A stretch of DNA of 64,000 nucleotides from Ustilaginoidea virens (lineage: Eukaryota; Ascomycota; Sordariomycetes; Hypocreales; Clavicipitaceae), in assembly GCF_000687475.1 (NCBI RefSeq), contig NC_057320.1:2852001-2916000 (forward strand), read 5' to 3'. The notes under the pieces are model-generated. The model was not told the DNA's origin and ran no database searches. It was given only the letters and a program-made list of their open reading frames with translations. This document shows positions 57,545-64,000 of the stretch, piece after piece; position 1 is the first letter of the stretch, and each line of letters opens with the position of its first letter. Both the position numbers and the translations under genes were made by a program.

Positions 57545-59110
57545 TCACAGGTTAAAACCCATGACCGCATCGAGAGCCTCCTCCACTGCAGTCTCGAGCT
57601 CGCCGACTCTTCGTTTTAGCCCCCGGTTTTCATCTCGTAGGAGGCTGGCAGTGTCCCAGGCTATGCTGGCGTCTTGCCCTTGGCAGCTTTCACACCCATG
57701 CCCAGCGCGCAAGTAGGCAGTTTCGCCCGAGATTCCCCTCACAAGCTTCTGGAACGCAGACATTGGAGGCTCCGATTGCCTTGCTACGCGAGGAGGCTCC
57801 AATGTGACCGCGCACTTGCTAATCTGCGGAAACGGGTGAGTATTTGTCGCACCCTCACGCGTGGAACCCTCGATGGGGTCTGAACAGTTGATGCTGACCG
57901 CCAAAGTCGGACTCCGCGGTCTAGAGAATAGGCTGAGTTCATCGACGCTCTCGTCGTCCGTGTCACCACTTGCACTGTCAGACTTTGTTGTACCTCCGCT
58001 TCGTCGACGGCGTTGCTTCTCTCTTTGATCGTCCTCGGCGCAGAGATCTTCTGAAATGCTAGACGTGCCCGACGAAGTGATGACGCCATTTGCCCTCGCC
58101 ATTTTGACCTCCCTCTTCAACTTCTTTTCGCGCTTCAGCTCTTCCATCAAGCCTCGCATGGTGGCTTCTGTCTTGGCAGCCCTTTGCGCCATGTCTTCTA
58201 GTTGCAGTTTCAGATGCGCAATTCGTGTCTCGTTTTCGAGCCTTTCGTCTTGCTGAGCGTCCCGTTCGGCCCGGAGTTCCTGACAAGCAGCAGCCTTATC
58301 CTGATACTCGGACTGAAATCTTCGGAGCAATCCAACGGCGCTCATTTCCAAGTTTTTGAACGCAGCAGGTGAAAACGGTTCTCCATCTTTAGGTGGCCCC
58401 TTGGGAAATAATGCAGAGTAAATGTCGAGGTTGACAAGCTCGTCATCCTTGACTGGCGAGACCGGACCGGTGGCAAAACCTTTTAGTACTTTCATGTTGA
58501 AAAAGGAGAAGCGCGGGATCGAAGCTGGGGATTTGACATTTGGGCGGCCCGCATTGGAGGCGGCTGGTGCGGGCGTCACCGTGACAAGCGAAGACGGCCG
58601 AGGCTTTGAGGGTGTAGCGTCTGGTGCCAAGTGTTGTGATTCTGTGTGACGATCTGGGCCCGCCGAGTTGTGTCTTGCGTACCAAGTACCTGGTCGCTCC
58701 TGAGCATATCCCGACCTTTCCTCAATTATCTTATCGCCGGTCAACGACATCCTCCCTTGCCGTTTCCTCAAGGCGTCGGGGGTGCACCACGCCGCAGTAC
58801 GGCTTGAGAATGACTCGTCTTGGTCGTCTGAATCAGCACTTTGGCCAGGAACTGCCGATTTTCCGAGGGGAGAATGCTGTTTCACAGGCGAATGAGGCTC
58901 CGGTCGGTTCAGAGGTGATCCGGAGGTTGTTGCTGGCAGAGCTGTTTGCGAGAACTGAGTAAGACCCGTCCTCTTCTCATTGAAGCTGGGTTCAGACCCT
59001 CTGTTTGACCGGATTGAAATGCCGAGGCCTTGGCAAGACGCATTTTTTCCCTGGGCAGAGGTTTCGCACGGGGAAGCTTGCTCATTAGCCGGGGATGGTG
59101 AGCTCATCAT
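57545..59110 (-). CDS. Coiled-coil protein of unknown function
   Basis: Single exon, 521 residues from the first of two adjacent Met codons. Not recognised. The N-terminal 190 residues are Ser/Pro-rich and probably disordered. Residues about 195-255 form a compact block (PRFSFFNMKVLKGFATGPVS, then DIYSALFPKGPPKDGEPFSP) that looks like the family core. A long coiled coil follows (about 262-350: FQSEYQDKAAACQELRAE, IAHLKLQLEDMAQRAAKTEA), then a Lys/Arg-rich stretch, an acidic Ser-rich linker (SASGDTDDESVDELSLF), and a C-terminal helix (LRDENRGLKRRVGELETAVE) after a CESC pair. The two-coil layout suits a structural or septum/spindle-associated protein, but that is a guess. Confidence 0.78.
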   Translation of the reverse strand: MMSSPSPANEQASPCETSAQGKNASCQGLGISIRSNRGSEPSFNEKRTGLTQFSQTALPATTSGSPLNRPEPHSPVKQHSPLGKSAVPGQSADSDDQDESFSSRTAAWCTPDALRKRQGRMSLTGDKIIEERSGYAQERPGTWYARHNSAGPDRHTESQHLAPDATPSKPRPSSLVTVTPAPAASNAGRPNVKSPASIPRFSFFNMKVLKGFATGPVSPVKDDELVNLDIYSALFPKGPPKDGEPFSPAAFKNLEMSAVGLLRRFQSEYQDKAAACQELRAERDAQQDERLENETRIAHLKLQLEDMAQRAAKTEATMRGLMEELKREKKLKREVKMARANGVITSSGTSSISEDLCAEDDQREKQRRRRSGGTTKSDSASGDTDDESVDELSLFSRPRSPTLAVSINCSDPIEGSTREGATNTHPFPQISKCAVTLEPPRVARQSEPPMSAFQKLVRGISGETAYLRAGHGCESCQGQDASIAWDTASLLRDENRGLKRRVGELETAVEEALDAVMGFNL

Positions 59111-60659
59111 CGTTTACGACGTTTCGGCGGAACGGGCAGTTAGATTAGTATTTTGTGACCCTGGTCGACAGGCCCAGTTGGTTGGTTGCTTGCAACGGGA
59201 CCCTTGTTCGCCCGCAAGCTCGATCTGGATAGTCAACAGTTAGCTATGCGACAGAATGCTTGAGTTACACAAATAAGAGCTGCAACGAACGGTGATACGA
59301 GGCGGAGTCGATATTTGGGGTGAAATAAAAGGAATCCAGTTGAGGTCAGATGAAAAGAGAGAGAGAACAACTTCGGAGGTCTTGGAGCCTGGAGGTGGAG
59401 GGAGCGGAACAAGGCTTGAGCCCGGCAAAGTTGGGATGATACGGAATCCGGATGGGACGGGGGGGGGGGGTTGCCTCGGTGATGATTTCGTACGGACCAG
59501 CCGGCCGGGATGAGCTTTAATGCTTCATTCAGCCTTGTTATCCGGGTATGGAAAGGTGGTTGTTATCCGCGGTTGGAAATATGGTTTCGAAAGGTTAAAT
59601 ATAAGTGTTTGGTGCAAAACGCGCGAAAGACTTGTGACTGATATTGCGTCGGTTGGGTAGCTTTGGCTGTCCCTGCCTGTCAGCCTGACACTGGTATGTG
59701 ATGCGTTGGCCGAGGAATGTGAGCAGTCTGGTCCGCTTCCGCCCGGGTCGAGCGCTAGGTGGTAGTCGATACAAGGGTAAGAAGGAGCCTCTGCTAGCAG
59801 CTCGACGGGCCCAGTGCCTCTATGACGAATATGGTGCTGGCAGGCGTCTCGACGATGATGCTTGGGTCTTGAAAACAGGACTGTTTTCGGCTGACGACGC
59901 GCTGGGGAGTGGACAAGAGGAGGGGCACAGATCGATCGGTACAGTGGCGCGAGCGAGTGCAGTGCAGCACAGCACATCACCCTGCTTTGCTAAGCCAGAT
60001 GTTCCAGATGTCGGTTGAATGATGAAGGTCGAATGACGGGAATCAACCGGCACGACAAGCTGCAATTCCCGCTGAAGACCAAGCCAAGGCACGGAGGCAC
60101 GGAGAACCGCCAACAATGAATTCTGGTTGACGATTTGATTCGACGTGGCGTTGTGTGGCTTCGCCAAGCCAAGCGATTTCGCAGGGCTTGATATGATTTG
60201 ATCCAGCCACTGGCTTTTCGAAACCAACCACAACGAGGCGTGACAGCTGCGCCGGTTCTTCTGCGCTTGCCCCCAGCTGTCTCGCCAATGTAACAAAACG
60301 AAACAAGCCGGGTCACTGTGCGTATGCCGTGCACTGTGTATTGTGCACTGTGGCGTTGACTTTCGTCTCGCCAAATCTCGAGGGGGCCGCTTCCAATCGT
60401 AAGCGGCTTCTAGCCTCGAGCGAGAAATTGTACCTTGAAATTGCCGTTATCTAGGTCCGCCGCTCGAGTAAAAGATGGAGATGGAATCTAAAAAAAGAAC
60501 CCAGCGCGCTTTCGTAAAATCAGCGAAGCTCATTCATTTGGACACTGGAGTTGCAAGCAAAACGGTCCACTTATTTCGGGCCCCACAACAGTTTTTTTTT
60601 TTTCCTCTTTTTTTTTCTTCCCCCCCCCCAACCCCCCCAACCCCTTGGTGGGTGCTTGG

Positions 60660-60668
60660 TATAAAAGG
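60660..60668 (+). promoter_or_regulatory. TATA box TATAAAAGG
   Basis: A consensus TATA element followed by a pyrimidine-rich stretch, 83-91 bp before the ATG at 60751. Confidence 0.45.
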
Positions 60669-60750
60669 CAAACGCCAGCCTCACCATCTCCCTTTTTCTT
60701 TTTCCTTTCTTAATTCTACATCATCAGTTGGGATTAAACTATTAACCGTC

Positions 60751-60921
60751 ATGTTAATTTTTTATTCTCTACGGAAGACTTCGCTACGGCGACTTGCTGC
60801 TAGGCACCCCCAATCTGTGGGTGTTTGGCCGTTCCCGGTCTCCCAGAGAGAAGTAATCGCCTACCTATCACGTACTTGCGCTTTTGTTGTTGATGTCCGT
60901 GTTGGGGTGATTGCGACATGA
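60751..60921 (+). CDS. Small ORF candidate downstream of a TATA box
   Basis: 56 codons from ATG at 60751 to TGA at 60921. The peptide (MLIFYSLRKTSLRRLAARHP, then QSVGVWPFPVSQREVIAYLS) has an Arg/Ser-rich hydrophobic start that could act as a mitochondrial presequence. It is supported only by the TATA box and pyrimidine leader. It could equally be a chance frame or an unannotated non-coding RNA start. Confidence 0.22.
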   Translation: MLIFYSLRKTSLRRLAARHPQSVGVWPFPVSQREVIAYLSRTCAFVVDVRVGVIAT

Positions 60922-61350
60922 TTTGAAGCCATCTTAGCCGTCTCTCGTACAAGTAATTCAACTCGAACAATCCAAGGCGTAAGCTGGCCTTGCCGCATAG
61001 TAGTTAACGCTCGCGAGTCGTGGATGTGTTTCGAGGAGCGTCTAGAGATGGTCTGAGTTTTTTCAATGAAGGCTTTTCCGCCATCATGGTTATGGTTGCC
61101 TTGGTCTTTGAAGCCAAGGAGTTCAGAATCTGGTAGGTGGCTTGTCATCAGCGGTAGCGACTTAGGAACGTGCATGCTTGTCACCTCACACCTGTCGACC
61201 TCAGACCTTGTTGTGAGTTTTGAAAATCTCCTTGTCGCTGTGAGTAGAGCCACATGGCAATTGATCTGGGCCTTGATTCTGCGCCAGGAGAACTTCCACC
61301 TCTCGCAGCCTCGCGGTAAAGCAGGGCGGCTGTTGTTAAGTTGCTGTGGG

Positions 61351-61387
<37 letters not shown>

Positions 61388-61392
61388 AGGGA

Positions 61393-61398
61393 CACGTG
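61393..61398. promoter_or_regulatory. CACGTG E-box (ACACGTGAT) upstream of TIM23
   Basis: Cbf1-type context CACGTGAT, about 300 bp before the TIM23 ATG, just after a 31-base A run. Inference only. Confidence 0.35.
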
Positions 61399-61698
61399 AT
61401 CTCCAGAAATGGCCCATGCATGGCCCCACCTGGCTGGAGAGAAGTGCGGCTGCGCGGAACCCCCCCCAGCACGGCAGAGAAATTTTTGGAAGGGGCAAAA
61501 TGGGCCAAAAAAAAAAAAAGAAAAGGGTCAAGCACGGGTTTGCGGCTTGTCACTTCGTCTCGTCTCGTCTCTCATGTTGCAAGTTGCCGACCAGCTAGAT
61601 ACTCCGTACTTTGCATCCAGTCTCACTTGTCGCTTGGCTCAAGAATCTGAAGCCGAAAAGAGAAAAAAAAAAATAAAAATCACCACGCGCCAGCCAAC

Positions 61699-62506
61699 AT
61701 GTCATCGCTGTGGAACGCCTTCACCAGCGGCAACAAGCCGCGCCATGAGCATCGCCCGGAACAAGCACATGCCGTCCATTCGACCCCTTCACCAGCAACA
61801 CCAGCAACACCAGCAACCAGCTCCACAGACAGCTTTGACCCGTCGCTGGGCCAAGGAGTCGAGGCTTTCCTTCACAGCTCAACCTTTTCCGACCCCTCAC
61901 AGCTACACCCCCTGGCTGGCTTGAACAAGGACACGCTCGAGTATCTGAGCCTCGAGGACTCGGCCCTTTCCGAACTGCCCGGCGGCCAATCTGTTCTGCC
62001 TTCGCGTGGCTTTACCGACGATCTTTGCTATGGCACCGGCATCACATACCTGGCAGCCCTGTCGATAGGAGGCGCATGGGGTCTGAAGGACGGCCTCCAA
62101 AAGTCGGTCGGGCAACCTCCCAAGTTGCGCATGAACGCCATTCTCAACGGCATGACCAGAAGGGGACCTTTTCTCGGCAACTCGGCTGGTGTTGTGGCCA
62201 TTGTGTACAACTGCGTCAACTCCTTGATCGGTTCCCTTCGCGGCAAGCACGATGCTGCCAATTCGGTTGTTGCTGGTGTGCTCAGCGGCATGGTGTTCAA
62301 GAGCACCCGCGGCGCCCGGTCGATGATGATTTCCGGAGGCGTTGTCGGGTCTGTTGCTGGCATCTGGGCTGTATGTTGAAGGCGCTGCCGCCGCGCAAAA
62401 CTTTCCTCTCCTTCCCCGTGGTGACCCAAGTTAACCTCGTTCTCAGATTGCTCGGCGAGCTTTTTTCCCCCTTCCCGAAACCGCTGCTTCCATCGAAAAC
62501 TTGTAA
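61699..62506 (+). CDS. TIM23: Mitochondrial inner-membrane import channel TIM23
   Basis: Two exons, 61699-62370 and 62447-62506, 243 residues. The 76-nt intron (GTATGT, GTTAACCT, TCAG) must be spliced; unspliced translation would end after only two more codons (AVC). Exon 2 adds IARRAFFPLPETAASIENL, which restores the usual ARRAFF-type end. The N-terminal 105 residues are polar intermembrane-space sequence with LAGLNKDTLEYLSLED, the conserved presequence-receptor stretch. Then come the four Tim17-family spans: FTDDLCYGTGITYLAALSIG, RMNAILNGMTRRGPFLGNSA, VVAIVYNCVNSLIGSLRGKH, and AANSVVAGVLSGMVFKSTRG with MMISGGVVGSVAGIWA. Known role: voltage-sensitive channel of the TIM23 translocase. Confidence 0.94.
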
Positions 62507-62920
62507 ATCATGGACGCTCCTTTTTCACACAACGGTGATGATGTCTTACTCCACCAACTTTTTTTTTCTTTTTTTTTTCCATCGGAACCACGCGGTTGGA
62601 CTCACATCGCTCCCTTCATCGGATAGACCGGCAATCGGAGCCAAGGGGAAAAAAGCAAGCGAGACAAAGTCTGCTAGCAGGGTGGGAGGGAGAGGACAAA
62701 AGTTGGGAGGCTGAGCGGCAAACTATTTTGGCGGCCTTTGCTGATGCTGCTTAGGCGCGTCTCGGCAGGAAAGCTCTCTGCGCGATGGTGTTTTAGCATG
62801 CATCATCCCTCCTCCCATGAACCCAATGTACACTACTACTATATCAGGTTTTTAACCAGCGAGCATTAGACCGCAGAGGGAAGAGGCGTCGGGTCTACAA
62901 TTGACATGATTCAGGTTCAC

Positions 62921-62970
62921 AGTGCAGTGCAGTGCAGTGCAGTGCAGCGCCGTGCCGTGCCGTGCCGTAC
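62921..62970. repeat. Mosaic pentanucleotide array (AGTGC)5 AGCGC (CGTGC)3 CGTAC
   Basis: Ten 5-bp units in two homogeneous blocks joined by a hybrid unit. Confidence 0.93.
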
Positions 62971-63127
62971 CGGAGTCGTCTGGGTCAAGCCAAAGTGAAT
63001 TTGACGATGGAGACGAGACGCACGACAACTTGCTCAGCCGTGCCTATCGCATAACGGCACTGGCGCCATTCTCGCATTCACGGCCATCTGAAACCGAACC
63101 CGACAGCTGGCGAGCAGGTTAAACGAT

Positions 63128-63193
63128 AGGTGGATGACAGGTGGACGGCAGGCGGACGACAGGTGGACGACAGGTGGACGACAGGTGGACGAC
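63128..63193. repeat. 11-bp minisatellite, 6 copies (AGGTGGACGAC)
   Basis: Units at 63128, 63139, 63150, 63161, 63172 and 63183. The last three are identical; the first three carry one change each. Confidence 0.95.
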
Positions 63194-63461
63194 GGGGGCG
63201 AGGGGGGCTGGATGGCATCGTTGCTGGGCACTAGACAATCGCAGTCTCGCTCTCGCCAGCTTCCTTGCTTGCTCTCTTGCTCTACCATATCGATGCTCGC
63301 ACCAGACTTGTTTCAACGACTCGTCAGCCTCAAGTCACGCCGCCGCCCCCCGCGAGCATAACGAAGCGAAGCAAAGTGCAAGCAGGCGGCAGACGACCAG
63401 ACATCACATCACATAAAAAGCAAGCCGCGGGAAAAAAAAAAAAAGAAGAAGTGGCAGCGCG

Positions 63462-63575
63462 ATGTGCTTGCCTTGCTTCCCCTGGACGTGGACGCAGTAC
63501 GAGGATCCCCTGGACCACATGCCCGAGCAGTCGGTTTGGGTGCACGACGGCACGGGCTGGACGCTGCAGCAGTTG
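63462..63575 (+). CDS. Possible first exon of a small unrecognised gene
   Basis: 38 codons from ATG at 63462 (MCLPCFPWTWTQYEDPLDHM, then PEQSVWVHDGTGWTLQQL) ending exactly at a strong donor GTGAGT in phase 0. The peptide is compositionally protein-like with Trp/His/Asp. An acceptor TTCCAG at 63626-63631 would continue a Gly-rich frame to about 63748; the true second exon may lie elsewhere or past the window. Not recognised. Confidence 0.32.
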
Positions 63576-64000
63576 GTGAGTTTGTCGTGAATTTTCAAAT
63601 GTCAACTCCAGCAACCTCATGTTCCTTCCAGATGCTTCTCGCGGCGGCGGGAGCAGGAGACAGCCAGCCAGCCAGCCGTCCACGCACGTACACACGCACA
63701 CACGCGTTGGGCTGGGAAAGGAGAGGCGGGGGGGGGGGGGGGGGCTGAGAGCTGGGGAGAGCTGTGAACTTTGAGATGGGAACTGCGAGACGGGAGCTGC
63801 GAGATGTGAGCCCATCAGCCCGTGAGGTGAGGCCCTTGAACAGCAACCGTCTGAGAGTCGACTTGTTGGAGTCCGCGACTCTCTCCATCGTTGCCCCCAT
63901 CCACGCCGCGTCCCACGTTTGCACCGCGCGACCCAGGAGGACCAGAGTTGACCCGTTTGTTTGTTTGTTTACCTGCCTTGGCCTCCCGTTTTCCCACCCT
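63576..64000. other. Right end of the window
   Basis: Possible intron and second exon of the preceding candidate, a G18 run (63728-63745) and GTTT repeats near 63955-63970. Nothing else supported. Confidence 0.4.

Larger units (their letters stand above)
59111..61698. other. Divergent promoter region, coiled-coil gene and TIM23
   Basis: No confident gene apart from the small candidate at 60751-60921. Contains a G13 run (59458-59470), a C/T-rich stretch (60592-60650), a TATA box (60660-60668), A31 (61355-61385) and CACGTG (61393-61398). One TACTCCGTA at about 61599. Confidence 0.55.
62507..63461. other. Downstream of TIM23, no confident gene
   Basis: T-rich 3' UTR (62558-62580), a mosaic pentanucleotide array (62921-62970) and an 11-bp tandem repeat (63128-63193). 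Confidence 0.55.

Noticed and set aside
59525..60374. Open frames of 151 and 184 codons on the minus strand
   Set aside because: No Met context, motif or splice pattern; composition like random spacer.
1..64000. tRNA, 5S rRNA or CRISPR-like arrays
   Set aside because: I looked for GGTTCGA-type B boxes, 5S-like sequence and spaced direct repeats on both strands and found none that held up; tandem repeats present have no spacers.

Overview
The window is nuclear DNA of a filamentous ascomycete fungus. The evidence is genes with short introns (about 50-320 nt) carrying GTRNGT-like donors and CTAAC/CTGAC-like branch points, fungal-type proteins throughout (TTI1, YPQ-type transporter, FYV10/GID9, YDR124W-like, complex I B12), long CT-rich leaders and large intergenic gaps. 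The short palindromic motifs and protein style suggest a Sordariomycete, probably Hypocreales. That assignment is inference, not shown by a marker gene. There are no rRNA or tRNA genes, CRISPR arrays, bacterial operons or intact transposons that I can support.

Layout: 3' end of SET2 (+, 3-662); BMT5 rRNA methyltransferase (-, 1565-2635); a 3 kb promoter region; a large RGG/proline-rich protein of unknown function (+, 5583-9415, with a readable extension to 9907); SUMO E1 subunit AOS1 (-, 11397-12919); an unknown conserved-looking protein (+, 14778-16626); a PQ-loop vacuolar amino-acid transporter (-, 17631-19181); a Nudix NADH diphosphatase (+, 20217-21755); TTI1 (-, 21887-25176); a SidJ-like DUF1749 esterase (+, 26304-27428); a YCF1-like ABCC transporter (+, 28499-33541); a gene-sparse 9.8 kb block (33542-43385) rich in short palindromes and microsatellites; a YDR124W-like helical-bundle protein (+, 43386-45631); bHLH factor CBF1 (-, 47443-48494); GID-complex subunit FYV10/GID9 (+, 50833-52307); CCR4-NOT deadenylase POP2/CAF1 (-, 53220-54816); complex I B12/NDUFB3 (+, about 56016-56644); an unknown coiled-coil protein (-, 57545-59110); TIM23 (+, 61699-62506); and two weak small-gene candidates near the right end. 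Splice structures were reconstructed by hand from reading frame, splice signals and family resemblance.

The genes are mostly housekeeping: chromatin marking, ribosome modification, SUMOylation, PIKK assembly, mRNA decay, regulated proteolysis and mitochondrial function. They are not one pathway. Possible functional links are the SidJ-like esterase beside a vacuolar ABCC pump, and CBF1-type CACGTG sites upstream of NPY1-like, NDUFB3 and TIM23.

I do not see a convincing new defence, mobile or biosynthetic system. The most unusual things are an in-frame TAG followed by 163 more readable codons in the RGG protein, a GC-AG intron inside the CBF1 basic region, a TTI1 tandem acceptor whose alternative use makes an immediate stop, an AOS1 intron carrying an in-frame ATG that overlaps the stop of the unspliced frame, and two families of dispersed intergenic palindromes (GTACGGAGTAC and GGTACCTA types).
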